Assembly (NCBI RefSeq): GCF_022048975.1
Contig: NZ_JAKMHX010000023.1
Coordinates: 248,001-312,000 of the forward strand
Length of the DNA stretch: 64,000 nucleotides
Reading direction: 5' to 3'
From: Sporosarcina cyprini
GTDB taxonomy: Bacteria > Bacillota > Bacilli > Bacillales_A > Planococcaceae
Shown here: piece after piece, positions 20,771-29,965 of the stretch
Layout of the letters: every line of letters starts with the position of its first letter
Position numbering within the stretch: the stretch's first letter is position 1
The notes under the pieces: model-generated
Seen by the model: only the letters and a program-made list of their open reading frames with translations
Databases searched by the model: none
Told to the model about the DNA's origin: nothing
Translations under genes and position numbers: made by a program

Positions 20771-22180
20771 ATGGCAAAAACGATTATCGAGAAAATATGG
20801 GATCAGCATATCGTCTACGAAGAGGAGGGGAAACCCGACCTACTTTATATTGACCTTCATCTGATTCATGAAGTGACATCACCGCAAGCGTTCGAAGGGC
20901 TACGGCTGGCGGGCCGGAAAGTTCGTCGTCCGGATTTATGTTTTGCGACGATGGATCATAATGTACCGACAAAGAATTTGCCGGTCATCCAAGATCCGAT
21001 CGCTAAGAAACAGATCTCCACGCTGGAAAAAAATTGCGAGGAATTCGGCATCCAGCTGGCGCATATGGAACATCCCGATCAGGGTATTGTCCATATTATC
21101 GGTCCCGAATTGGGATTGACTCAACCGGGAAAAACGATCGTTTGCGGAGATAGCCATACTTCTACCCACGGCGCGTTTGGCGCGATCGCTTTTGGGATCG
21201 GAACAAGCGAAGTCGAGCACGTCCTTTCGACGCAAACGCTTTGGCAGTCCAAGCCGAAGACGATGGAAATCAAGATTTCCGGTCAATTAGGTTATGGCGT
21301 TACTGCAAAAGACGTGATTTTAGCCATCATCGCTAAATTTGGAATCGATGTCGGAACAGGCCATATCGTTGAATATACAGGCGAGGCAATTCGTAACATG
21401 ACGATGGAAGAACGGATGACCATTTGCAACATGTCCATTGAGGCAGGTGCAAAAGCCGGTTTGATCAGTCCGGATGCAACGACAATCGACTATTTAAAAG
21501 GTAAAAGATTCGCTCCGGAAGGCGATGAGTTTGAAAAAGCGGCTCAGCAGTGGCTTGAGTTGGCGACAGATGCTGGAGCAGCTTATGACACCGTGCTTGA
21601 AATCGATGCGAATGAAATCGAACCGTTCGTAACATGGGGTACTAATCCTTCCATGGGAACGGGCATTAGCAAACATGTTCCACGGGCAGAGGATTACGCT
21701 TCGGAATCCGACAAGGAAGCACTAAAGAAGGCTCTCGCATATATGGATTTGGAAGAAGGAGCTCCGATGACGTCTATCGAAGTGCAGCACGTATTCATCG
21801 GTTCCTGCACGAATGCACGGCTGAGTGATCTGCGGAGCGCTGCAAAACTAGTAGAAGGGCGAAAGGTGCATTCTTCTGTTACAGCGATCGTTGTACCAGG
21901 CTCACGGACTGTAAAGCAGCAAGCCGAAGCTGAAGGATTGGATCGGATTTTCATTGAAGCCGGCTTCGAATGGAGAGAATCGGGATGCAGCATGTGCCTC
22001 GCCATGAATGATGACGTAGTGCCAGCCGGAGAACGGTGTGCTTCTACGTCCAACCGGAACTTTGAAGGGCGGCAAGGCGCAGGTTCCCGCACGCACCTTA
22101 TGAGCCCGGCGATGGCGGCGGCCGCAGCGATTGCAGGCAAATTCGTTGATGTTCGGACATTAGAGCCGGCCCATGCGTAA
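20771..22180 (+). CDS. leuC: 3-isopropylmalate dehydratase, large subunit
   Basis: This 469-residue aconitase-family subunit has the three cluster cysteines in [13 protein letters not shown] and [12 protein letters not shown], and [13 protein letters not shown] in the N-terminal half. ATG 20771 follows AAGGAGAGG. It pairs with leuD, which begins 21 nt downstream. Confidence 0.97.
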   Translation: MAKTIIEKIWDQHIVYEEEGKPDLLYIDLHLIHEVTSPQAFEGLRLAGRKVRRPDLCFATMDHNVPTKNLPVIQDPIAKKQISTLEKNCEEFGIQLAHMEHPDQGIVHIIGPELGLTQPGKTIVCGDSHTSTHGAFGAIAFGIGTSEVEHVLSTQTLWQSKPKTMEIKISGQLGYGVTAKDVILAIIAKFGIDVGTGHIVEYTGEAIRNMTMEERMTICNMSIEAGAKAGLISPDATTIDYLKGKRFAPEGDEFEKAAQQWLELATDAGAAYDTVLEIDANEIEPFVTWGTNPSMGTGISKHVPRAEDYASESDKEALKKALAYMDLEEGAPMTSIEVQHVFIGSCTNARLSDLRSAAKLVEGRKVHSSVTAIVVPGSRTVKQQAEAEGLDRIFIEAGFEWRESGCSMCLAMNDDVVPAGERCASTSNRNFEGRQGAGSRTHLMSPAMAAAAAIAGKFVDVRTLEPAHA

Positions 22181-22201
22181 CTGAAGAAAGGATGAGTCAT
22201 A

Positions 22202-22786
22202 GTGAAACCGATCAATATCGTGGAAAGCATTATAGTCCCACTGAACCGGAAAAACGTCGATACCGACCAAATCATCTCAAAAGAATTTCTAAAACGGATC
22301 GAGCGTACCGGCTTCGGCAAATACCTGTTCTACCATTGGCGCCATCGCCCAGACGGCTCGCGGAATGAAGACTTTGTCTTAAACCAGCCACAATTCGAAA
22401 ATGCTAAAGTTCTCGTCGCACACGAAAACTTCGGCTGTGGTTCTTCCCGTGAACACGCTCCATGGGCCATCATGGACTACGGTTTCCAAGTCGTCATCGC
22501 GCCAAGCTTCGCCGACATTTTCCATAACAACTGCTTTAAAAATGGAATCCTGCCAATCCGGCTCACTGTCGACGAAGTAGAAGAGCTGCTGGCCAAAGGG
22601 GAACAATCAACATATGAAGTAAAGGTGAATCTTGAGGAACAAACCGTTGCCGGACAAGACGGCGCAACCTATTCCTTTGAGATTGATCCCTACTACAAAC
22701 AAATGCTCCTGAATGGCTGGGATGAAATTTCCTTGACCTTCCAATACGAGGAACACATCCAAAACTACGAAAAGCAACATGCGTAA
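22202..22786 (+). CDS. leuD: 3-isopropylmalate dehydratase, small subunit
   Basis: This 194-residue swivel-domain subunit has VPLNRKNVDTDQIISKEFLKR near its start and the substrate-contact motif NFGCGSSREHAPWAI. The start is GTG 22202 after AAAGGATG. It is the last gene of the ilv-leu operon. No convincing terminator is seen directly after it; the next 130 nt hold nothing recognisable before repeat array A2. Confidence 0.96.
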   Translation: MKPINIVESIIVPLNRKNVDTDQIISKEFLKRIERTGFGKYLFYHWRHRPDGSRNEDFVLNQPQFENAKVLVAHENFGCGSSREHAPWAIMDYGFQVVIAPSFADIFHNNCFKNGILPIRLTVDEVEELLAKGEQSTYEVKVNLEEQTVAGQDGATYSFEIDPYYKQMLLNGWDEISLTFQYEEHIQNYEKQHA

Positions 22787-22940
22787 GCAAGGCTGTTCAG
22801 CGAAGTTGAGTCGAGCTCAAGCGGAGTCTGAGGGTGAAGAGCAGAGCAGTTTAGCATGGATGAGTTGAGGTTGTTAGTTGAGAGATGACCGTGTATATTG
22901 TTACGTATCCTGATTGATGCGGCTGGTGTGCTGGGGGAAT

Positions 22941-23100
22941 CGAGCGGTTCCGGGGAAGATACGAGCGGTAGATTGGGATAATCGAGAGGTTAGCGAGGCG
23001 AAACGAGCGGTTATCCTTGGAATCGAGAGGTTGGCAAGGGTAAACGAGTGGTTATCGGCGTAATCGAGCGGTTCACGGAAATATACGAGCGCTTCGGTAA
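22941..23100 (+). repeat. Helically phased repeat array A2
   Basis: Eight copies of the core CGAGNGGTT begin at 22941, 22962, 22983, 23004, 23024, 23045, 23065 and 23086, so every step is 20 or 21 bp while the filler bases differ almost completely. It is the same family as A0 and A1. It runs directly into the 20-bp array at 23111. Confidence 0.82.
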
Positions 23101-23110
23101 ATGAAGTACG

Positions 23111-23310
23111 TGAACGCCAATAACCCGTGGTGAACGCCAATAAACCGAGTTGAACGCCAATAACTCGAGTTGAACGCCAATAACTCGAGTTGAACGCCAA
23201 TAACTCGTGGTGAACGCCAATAACTCGTGGTGAACGCCAATAACTCGTAGTGAACGCCAATAACCCGAGTTGAACGCCAATAACCCGTGTTGAACGCCAA
23301 TAAACCATGG
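23111..23310 (+). repeat. Ten-copy 20-bp tandem repeat (array B)
   Basis: Ten exact-length units begin TGAACGCCAATAA and end in a variable CYCGNGG/T segment; the ending alternates between CGTGG, CGAGT and related forms. A decayed eleventh unit follows. The unit length of 20 is not a multiple of three, yet all minus-strand frames are open, giving Trp-Arg-Ser-rich translations with no ribosome sites; it is read as non-coding. The consensus differs from A0-A2, but the period is the same two turns of the helix. Confidence 0.92.
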
Positions 23311-23426
23311 CGAACTCCAGACAAACGCACCTTAGCAATCAAGCGTTCAAGTGGCGGTATGAGTGGTTAACCGATTCATACGAGCTACCAGCTTATAGTA
23401 GTGAGGAATCAATCTATTATTTCAGA

Positions 23427-23472
23427 ACCAAACAAAAGAGCCTTCGGCAAATCGAAGGCTCTTTTGTTTGGT
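23427..23472. terminator. Bidirectional terminator
   Basis: A perfect 20-bp stem (ACCAAACAAAAGAGCCTTCG and its complement) around a 6-nt loop. The stem's A/T-rich ends give U-rich tails in both directions. It lies 5 nt after the end of the minus-strand lipoprotein gene and is the first clear stop signal for transcripts coming from the leu side. Confidence 0.9.
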
Positions 23473-23476
23473 CTCC

Positions 23477-23899
23477 TTATTCCTTGCTTTGCTGCACGAA
23501 TGATTCGCCATTTTTACGTGCTTGGATATCGATTTTATCTTCGGGGTAGGCTTCTTCTGCTTTATTCAAAAAGGCAGCGGTTACTTGTTCAGCCTGTTCT
23601 TTAGTCATATCGTGATCCACTTCGAAGTCGACTAGGACGTAGCCGCCGCTGTCTTCCGTGACAATGAGGCTGACCGAGGAAACACCTTGTACTTCGGAGA
23701 ATTCCTTTTGCAGAGATTCATCGGATTTGGCTGTGTCTGATTTGTCGACTGCGCCTTGGCTTTCGAGGTTTGTCTGCTTTTCTGCAGGGGTCTCTTGTTG
23801 TATCATCTGGTCATCGGTCCGCTGGGCGGCTTCGTTATTGCAAGCTCCGAGAAGTAGGACCGCCCCCATGAATGTGCCGGCTAACACAGTGTTTTTCAT
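23477..23899 (-). CDS. Small lipoprotein of unknown function
   Basis: This 140-residue lipoprotein has lipobox LLLGACNN near residue 20. A linker rich in Gln, Glu, Asp and Ser follows to about residue 65. The C-terminal 75 residues form a compact alpha/beta domain, with VSLIVTEDSGGYVLVDFEVD and KEQAEQVTAAFLNKAEE, resembling small Bacillales lipoproteins of the sporulation or YhcN type only loosely. AGGAGGTC lies 8 nt before ATG. It stands alone, with terminators on both sides. No function can be assigned. Confidence 0.8.
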   Translation of the reverse strand: MKNTVLAGTFMGAVLLLGACNNEAAQRTDDQMIQQETPAEKQTNLESQGAVDKSDTAKSDESLQKEFSEVQGVSSVSLIVTEDSGGYVLVDFEVDHDMTKEQAEQVTAAFLNKAEEAYPEDKIDIQARKNGESFVQQSKE

Positions 23900-23938
23900 C
23901 TGAATGACCTCCTAGAAAAGTATAGGTGCCATACTAGC

Positions 23939-23976
23939 AAAAAAGAGTGCAAGCTTCAAGGCTCACACTCTTTGCG
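23939..23976 (-). terminator. Terminator for 25021-24083 gene
   Basis: On the minus strand, AAAGAGTG pairs with CACTCTTT, with an inner AGC/GCT pair after a small mismatch, followed by six T. It ends the transcript of the unknown gene upstream and separates it from the lipoprotein gene. Confidence 0.75.
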
Positions 23977-24082
23977 TATTCATTTTTAGACAGTAGCAGT
24001 TCGGTTCAAGAAAGACATGCCCACTTGTCGTAAAGGCATATAGAGAAGTTCACTTATTTCTAGGTAAACCTATGTTACTTCA

Positions 24083-25021
24083 TTATCCAATCGTCGCTCT
24101 GCGTTCTTCTGCCTTGCGGTTTAATTGATCTAGCAGCACATCATAAGAAGTGTTCACGGTCTGTTCCTTTTCGGAGAACAGGCTGGCGATCCATGCATCT
24201 GCGCTAAATTGATGGGCAAACTGCTCGGTTACTTGGGTGGATGCTTCGGAACTTAGAGCCGCAGAAGTATCTGTCGTTTCTTCGGAATGCGTAACTACAG
24301 TTTCGGTTGCTGGCTGGACAGTTTTAGAGGCGTTGGATGAGAACGATGATGAGGCCACATTCCGTTCATACGCACCTTTATTAATGGAAGCTGCAATTTT
24401 TGCGATGCCCGGACGAAGTTCTTGGACGGCTTCCATGGCAAAAGTCATTTCATTTGGGTGGTCCGCAAAGTATGGATTCTCATACCAATATTGATCTTGA
24501 AAGCGCCCTTGCGATGCGGCCAGATCACTATTATAAGGCGAGTTGTACCAGTCGCTGGATGGTTTTGGGATGCCATGCTTTTGTGCCAGTTCCGGGTCCG
24601 TTGCGAATGTGATGACATGGGGCACTTCGCCAGGTGCATTTTTGAAATCAGCAATCAGTTCTTCCATTCTTGCTTGCCGGCTTGCAATTTCTTGCTGATC
24701 CCCGCTTTGCATTGCTTCTTTCAGTGAGCGGTTTTGAACATCCAGCAAGTTGCCGTAATATAATTTGTTTGGCTTGAATTCGCCGTTGACTTTGTCATAC
24801 CAGGCGGGATGCTGTTTAGCCTCAAACTGATGATAGGCTGACCAGTCGTTCGTCCGGATGGAGTCCAAAATAAGAGAATTGCGTCCTTGGTTGACTGCCG
24901 CCAGCGGATTTGCAGCGGCCGCTTCTTTTCCCCAGACTCTCTTCCAGCCATCTCCTCCTGCTTGGTTCGTATCTCGAATTTGCATGTGGAAATTGCGATC
25001 ATTCAATGCGGAAATAAACAA
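24083..25021 (-). CDS. Uncharacterised protein with Ser/Thr-rich tail
   Basis: This 312-residue protein matches no family I recognise. The first 215 residues are rich in Gln, Asn and Asp, with a helical stretch (LLDVQNRSLKEAMQSGDQQEIASRQARMEELIADF split by polar residues) and repeated aromatic clusters such as DQYWYENPYF. Residues 220-275 form a low-complexity Ser/Thr/Ala/Glu segment, likely disordered. The last 35 residues are again helical. There is no signal peptide or membrane segment. TTG 25021 follows GAGGTGG; ATG at residue 13 is the alternative. It has its own terminator. It could be a flagellar, sporulation or phage-derived protein, but nothing in the sequence proves this. Confidence 0.65.
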   Translation of the reverse strand: MFISALNDRNFHMQIRDTNQAGGDGWKRVWGKEAAAANPLAAVNQGRNSLILDSIRTNDWSAYHQFEAKQHPAWYDKVNGEFKPNKLYYGNLLDVQNRSLKEAMQSGDQQEIASRQARMEELIADFKNAPGEVPHVITFATDPELAQKHGIPKPSSDWYNSPYNSDLAASQGRFQDQYWYENPYFADHPNEMTFAMEAVQELRPGIAKIAASINKGAYERNVASSSFSSNASKTVQPATETVVTHSEETTDTSAALSSEASTQVTEQFAHQFSADAWIASLFSEKEQTVNTSYDVLLDQLNRKAEERRATIG

Positions 25022-25355
25022 ATGCCCACCTCATTCATTAGTATTTATGTCATAGATTATAAGTTTCGTCTTTTCTACTAGTATAACGTAATGTGACATC
25101 GTTTGACAGGATATTCATAAAACTTTTTCTCTATTTTTCAATTGGATTCTTTAATAAACATCCTGATCAACAACAGTGGCACGAAACAGCAAACCTCCGC
25201 ACAATATGCTTGCAGAAAAAGACAAATACTCCCTATTTCCACTACAATTAGATAAAGTTTTTCCCTTTTCTTGCGCATAACCAATCAATGGGAGGCCATA
25301 ATACAGTCGTTTATGTTATCATTATGAAGAGAAATTATCAGGAGGAAGAGAGGAT
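25022..25355. other. Divergent intergenic region
   Basis: These 334 bp separate the unknown minus-strand gene from the SLH lipoprotein gene. A TTGACA at 25103-25108 (plus strand) lacks a good -10. On the minus strand TATACT occurs near 25080 with a poor -35. No repeat, dyad or small gene was found. The plus gene has a good AGGAGG near 25340. Confidence 0.5.
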
Positions 25356-27623
25356 ATGCCACGAAGCAATAAATTTAGCAAGATTGTCCAGATTTCTTTT
25401 TTATCTATTATATTGATGCTCGTTGGTTGCACTTCGACAGAGGCGGAAAGCCAGCAGGTTGAACAGAGTTTTACCGATATACATAATGATTTCTGGGCTA
25501 AGAACGAAGTAACGCAGCTTGTGAATATGGGAATTATTAACGGATATCCGGATAAGCAGTTCCGACCTTCTGTAGAAGTTTCAAGGGGGCAAGCCGCCAA
25601 TTTGATGACAGGGGCGCTAAAGCTTCCAGAAGCAGCCTACGAACCAATTTTCAAAGATGTTAGTTCCAAGTCCTCGCATTTAAAGGGTGCTATGGCGACC
25701 TATAAGGCAGGAATTTTCCTTGGAAAAGAAGATGGAACGTTTGGTGTAGGAGATTCATTGACTCGTGAGCAGATGGCAACGGTCATCACGCGGGCATTCA
25801 ACTTGCAAGATACTGGAGAAGAAATTCATTTCACTGATGAAAACAGGATCAGCGAATCGCATCGTGAAGGTGTGAAAATCTTAGCGCAGCATGGCATTAC
25901 GACTGGGAAAGAGGATGGCTCGTTCGATCCGAAAACCCCGGTCAACCGTGCGACGTATGTAGTATTCTTGCATCGGGCCATGGTCAAGACAGGCATGATT
26001 AAGGAACAATTGTCCGTGGAATTCAAACCGGCCCAGACGTTTGGTAAGTATGAAACGATCCGGACAGAAAGAAATTTTGCGGAAGTACCGGTTTCGGAGA
26101 CAGCGAAAACTTACTTGCGTTCCAATCAATATTTACAGTATGCCGGAGAAAAAACGGTGAAGCACCCGCATGCTACCGATAAAGTGTATACGTATAAAAT
26201 TGGTGGGATACCGTCTGTTGCTGTGACGGTGACAAAGCGGGAGTTGCCGAACGGGGATTACTTCCTATTTACAGAGTTGAAAAACAATCAGCGTCTGCCT
26301 ATTACAGTGGATCTGATTCAGACGGAGAACGGTGTCACGCGTAGCCTCTTGCATACGTATGACCGTTTCCCAATCAAAAAAGTGACCGATGGCACATTCG
26401 GTTTTGATATTACGACGTATCCTACGGGCATTTTTGAGGAAACATCTCCTGAAGGAATAAAATCACAGAAGATGATCGGGAAAGCGTACCAATCTAAAGC
26501 GCTGACTAAATCGTATGCAAACGGCTCGGCGAGTCATACGCGAGAACTTCTTAGTGAAACAGAAGCGTTTAGTGGTGTGAAGCTGGGAGATTCCCAACTG
26601 TCCGTTTACCACCTGCAGTCAAGAGGCTATGATATTGTAGATCAATGGATCCTCGTATCAAAGGAAGAGCTTTTCTCGACGAAAAAAGAAATGGACGATT
26701 GGATGCTTGAGTCGGCCATTAACTACAAGAAGCGGAATAAATGGTATACCGCCCAAGGTCCTTACAATAAGATGGCAACGACCATCGAACCAATGCCGGA
26801 ATCAGGCAGAGGATACGGCCGTAACCTATTGCTCGTGAAAGAAGATCGGGTTATGGCGAAGTATTTGGATACGAAAGAACGTTATTATGAAAGCTTGCTG
26901 TACAATTCATATGCTAACTTAGATGTGTTCCGTGGAAGCTCCACCTACTGGGAAACAGAAGTGACGAGCACGTATTTGAAAGGATTGTTCGGACTGACAG
27001 CACCTTTTGTTGACACGAGGTTCAATGAACAAATCGCGCTCTTCCTGTACAATGGAGGAAAGGCATTCGGACATTCCGATTATAATGTTGGATTGAAGAA
27101 TTACGCGGATCTGTTAGTTTCGCAGCGCAAGAAGGGCAATATCATTTCCGTTGGACCGAATGCGTTTTATATTCCGGATTATTTCCCTTCCAAGCAGAAG
27201 GTGAAAACACATACTTCGATGAACCATCAGCTGGGCGGAATGAATATCTTGCTGCTCGCGTATCAAGAATTTAAGGATCCGGTCTATCTTGAGACGGCGA
27301 ACAGTATTCACGCGGCTCTAGTTAAAGATGTGGATAAATGGATCCGGCCGGATGGCGATATTTGGTATAAAGTATCGCCGGACCATACATTTGTTGGCCG
27401 CGACTATACCCATTTGACCTTGGAAGACTTGATTCATTCCTATGAAATGTGGTCTGAAATCGATCCGTCCAAAGTGGCAGTCTTCGAAAAGATGATTCGC
27501 TCGAAAGCCGGTTATATGGATCGGAATGAAAAAGGATATACGACCAAAATCAAAAATGGTTTAGAACGAATTGGCATGCCGGAATTATTGCCGGCTGGCA
27601 CAGAGCACACAGATGCGCTGTAA
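25356..27623 (+). CDS. SLH-domain lipoprotein with large C-terminal domain
   Basis: This 755-residue surface protein starts with a lipoprotein signal (lipobox MLVGCTS at about residue 25), then three SLH repeats (about 38-215: FTDIHNDFWAKNEV, FKDVSSKSSHLKG, FTDENRISESHREG). The remaining 540 residues hold a beta-rich region and a helical C-terminal region with paired aromatic motifs (GLTAPFVDTRFNEQ, DGDIWYKVSPDHTF, RDYTHLTLEDLIHSY). The last part recalls alpha/alpha-toroid glucuronyl C5-epimerase-like or glycoside-active domains, but this is a guess. Lipid anchor and SLH anchor together would tether it both to the membrane and to the wall polymer. It converges on the next gene, with a shared terminator. 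Confidence 0.85.
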   Translation: MPRSNKFSKIVQISFLSIILMLVGCTSTEAESQQVEQSFTDIHNDFWAKNEVTQLVNMGIINGYPDKQFRPSVEVSRGQAANLMTGALKLPEAAYEPIFKDVSSKSSHLKGAMATYKAGIFLGKEDGTFGVGDSLTREQMATVITRAFNLQDTGEEIHFTDENRISESHREGVKILAQHGITTGKEDGSFDPKTPVNRATYVVFLHRAMVKTGMIKEQLSVEFKPAQTFGKYETIRTERNFAEVPVSETAKTYLRSNQYLQYAGEKTVKHPHATDKVYTYKIGGIPSVAVTVTKRELPNGDYFLFTELKNNQRLPITVDLIQTENGVTRSLLHTYDRFPIKKVTDGTFGFDITTYPTGIFEETSPEGIKSQKMIGKAYQSKALTKSYANGSASHTRELLSETEAFSGVKLGDSQLSVYHLQSRGYDIVDQWILVSKEELFSTKKEMDDWMLESAINYKKRNKWYTAQGPYNKMATTIEPMPESGRGYGRNLLLVKEDRVMAKYLDTKERYYESLLYNSYANLDVFRGSSTYWETEVTSTYLKGLFGLTAPFVDTRFNEQIALFLYNGGKAFGHSDYNVGLKNYADLLVSQRKKGNIISVGPNAFYIPDYFPSKQKVKTHTSMNHQLGGMNILLLAYQEFKDPVYLETANSIHAALVKDVDKWIRPDGDIWYKVSPDHTFVGRDYTHLTLEDLIHSYEMWSEIDPSKVAVFEKMIRSKAGYMDRNEKGYTTKIKNGLERIGMPELLPAGTEHTDAL

Positions 27624-27633
27624 TAATAGAAAT

Positions 27634-27683
27634 AACACAACGCCCAAGCGGACAGCTATCGTCCCTTGGGCGTTGTGTTTTTA
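27634..27683. terminator. Bidirectional terminator
   Basis: A 15-bp stem (AACACAACGCCCAAG with its complement) around a 16-nt loop, with U-rich flanks on both strands. It lies between two convergent SLH genes. Confidence 0.9.
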
Positions 27684-29681
27684 TTGATTAATTTTCGTAA
27701 CTAAGTCTGAACGGATCCAGCCATAATCGGAAGGAGGATTTAAATCGGAAATCACTTTGTACCAGACATAGCCGTCACTTCCTGTCGTTTCTTCAACGAT
27801 GACGAGCGGGTAGCCGAATGCTGCCTCAAATCCTGGGTTTTTCGGCTTGTACGTAAACAATTTTGCACTGGATGTATCAGGGCTTGTCCGTACATTCACG
27901 CCTGTCGAGCCGTCATACGTGATTCGGCCAAGCTGGACTTGCTTATAATCCCGTCCGCCGAGGAATTTATCGATCCGCCACATATGGCCGGCGATTTTAC
28001 TTCCCCAGTTCGGGTCAGACGCATATTTAACATTGAAACCGACTGCCTTGTTTCCAGGTACGGCTCCATTTGCATGTGCGCCGAGCGGGTTGGCATAGTT
28101 TAAATTGATGTATCGCGTAACAAACGCATTCACACTGTTATTAGGGCTTGCATAGACTTCGCCGGCTTCCGGCGTTGAATCAAATACTTTTATGCCGAAT
28201 AAGTTGTTTTTCGTTTGGGCATTTGCACTAATGCCATAATCGCTTTCGTGGATAGCTGCCGCTAAGATGAACATCGCATTCACATTATATGTCTGTTCAA
28301 CTTCCTTCAAATAGGAGCCAAGACCAATCAGTTTGGATTTTGTGGATAAATCTTTATAACGGGCATGGCCGCTGCTTTCACGTTCACGCAAGGCTTCTGC
28401 TATATAAAGATCCAACTCTTCTCCCGTATAGTTGGACGGCTGGCGCACGGATTGAAATTGGAAGTAAGGATAATGCGTAATGACTTGTTTGGATGAAACA
28501 TTTGTAAAATGCACGCCATCCAGGCTCGTATATTTCCCTGCGCCCATAGCTGAGGAGGCAGGGCCGATGGAGTATGTCCCATAGCTCTTGCTTAAATTGT
28601 CGTACGTGTAGTGAGTTAGGATTCCGCTGTTGTCTACTACATAGTAGTCGTATCCAGTCACAAGTTCGGACGGAACGAGATCGACTTCATTTTGTTTCGC
28701 GTAGTAAGAGGAACCAGCCACTTCCACGATGACATAATCTGGACCACTGCCGATATATTTCATTTCACGGCCTTTTTGAATATAGGTCACTTCATTGCGC
28801 AGCGTCTTATCGCTGTAAAGCGATGTGAGCTGCTTCGGGTTTTGCGAACCGAAAGCCCGGCCAGATTTCATTTTAATGACCTTATTATTTTTTTGGATGG
28901 CCTTTATGGACGAAGATGCATTGTAAACAGCCAATGCATCTTCGTATGTTTTATAGAGTGCGATTGTCGGAACAACTTGTCCGTTTGAAATCGAACTTAC
29001 TTTGTATACTTCCGGATCGACATCAGGCACTTCAGGTTGTCCCGGTTCGCTCGGAGTTTCTGGTTTCAACACTTCGGCTGCGGCATTCATCCGGAAAAGG
29101 AAGGCAGCCGCATGTGCGATCGTCGCACTGTTTTGCGGTTTGAAATAAATCCCGTTTTTCTGGTGGTCACCGCGGATAATATTTAAGTTGACCGAAGCGG
29201 ATACGGCATCTCTGAAATTCGGTGAGATTTTCGCTTGGTCCTTGAACTTCATGTCAATGGTCTGGACAGGCAAGTCCATATAGCGGAATGCTTTGTAGAT
29301 CATGCCAGCCATTTGCTGTCGAGTAATTTTGTCATTCGGCCTAAATGTGCCATCCGGATATCCGGACAAAATACCAGCGCCAGCAGCATTCTGAATTTCA
29401 ATTGTCAAACTAGAGTTTGCTTTTAAATCCTTGAATGTATACTTCGTGGAAACCGGCAAGCTCAAAGCGCGGGATAAATACGAGGCGAATTCTCCGCGTG
29501 TGACCGCTTTGTTCGGATTGTAGTTTCCTTTGGCATCTGGTTTGATGACACCCTTTTGAATCCAATAATTCAACTCCGATTCCATCTGATGGCCTTTAAT
29601 ATCACTGGCTTGTGCCACATTCATGAAAAGGGAAGAGAACATGAGCAATGTCAATAACGTCAGTGAAACTATTTTTTTCAC
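27681..29681 (-). CDS. SLH-anchored N-acetylglucosaminidase
   Basis: This 666-residue wall hydrolase has a signal peptide (to about residue 25), three SLH repeats (about 30-205), a Pro/Glu linker, an uncharacterised middle region, then a glucosaminidase (LytG/FlgJ-type) domain with the catalytic Glu in ILAAAIHESDYG near residue 470 and KNNLFGIK. An SH3b domain (GVNVRTSPDTSS) closes the protein. It should cleave the peptidoglycan glycan strand while held to the wall polymer. GTG 29681 follows AAGGAGG by 7 nt. The SLH block is N-terminal, unlike the NAGPA and UshA proteins of this window, where it is C-terminal. Confidence 0.9.
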   Translation of the reverse strand: MKKIVSLTLLTLLMFSSLFMNVAQASDIKGHQMESELNYWIQKGVIKPDAKGNYNPNKAVTRGEFASYLSRALSLPVSTKYTFKDLKANSSLTIEIQNAAGAGILSGYPDGTFRPNDKITRQQMAGMIYKAFRYMDLPVQTIDMKFKDQAKISPNFRDAVSASVNLNIIRGDHQKNGIYFKPQNSATIAHAAAFLFRMNAAAEVLKPETPSEPGQPEVPDVDPEVYKVSSISNGQVVPTIALYKTYEDALAVYNASSSIKAIQKNNKVIKMKSGRAFGSQNPKQLTSLYSDKTLRNEVTYIQKGREMKYIGSGPDYVIVEVAGSSYYAKQNEVDLVPSELVTGYDYYVVDNSGILTHYTYDNLSKSYGTYSIGPASSAMGAGKYTSLDGVHFTNVSSKQVITHYPYFQFQSVRQPSNYTGEELDLYIAEALRERESSGHARYKDLSTKSKLIGLGSYLKEVEQTYNVNAMFILAAAIHESDYGISANAQTKNNLFGIKVFDSTPEAGEVYASPNNSVNAFVTRYINLNYANPLGAHANGAVPGNKAVGFNVKYASDPNWGSKIAGHMWRIDKFLGGRDYKQVQLGRITYDGSTGVNVRTSPDTSSAKLFTYKPKNPGFEAAFGYPLVIVEETTGSDGYVWYKVISDLNPPSDYGWIRSDLVTKINQ

Positions 29682-29897
29682 TCGTAAACCTCCTTCTGTC
29701 TAACTATTAATATAGTAACAGAATTCGGAAGCGAGGATAAGGACCAATTTTCGCATGTTCTGCGTTCGGATCTATCATTTGCCTGCGAATATTTATTCAG
29801 AAGCCTGTCCATTGGCCCATGTGAGCCTGTTTTGTAAATAAGGAATAATCAATTTTCAAAAATGAAACTAAAGAGCGCACCGCAACGTCGTATTAGA

Positions 29898-29906
29898 TGC
29901 TATAAT
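29898..29906 (+). promoter_or_regulatory. Extended -10 promoter of O-antigen-ligase-like gene
   Basis: TGCTATAAT is an extended -10 element (TGN-TATAAT) 60 nt before the start codon; the -35 position (29878-29883) is poor. The same TGN-TATAAT form recurs before csaB and before the GT4 gene. Confidence 0.6.
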
Positions 29907-29965
29907 GTCAGAAGGGTTACCACATAATAATTTGGCTATCAGTCGTAGAAAGGGTATTATTTTAC

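Noticed and set aside
22901-23342. Minus-strand frames rich in Trp, Arg and Ser (YWRS repeats)
   Set aside because: They are all three translations of the 20-bp array and lack start signals; period is not a multiple of three.
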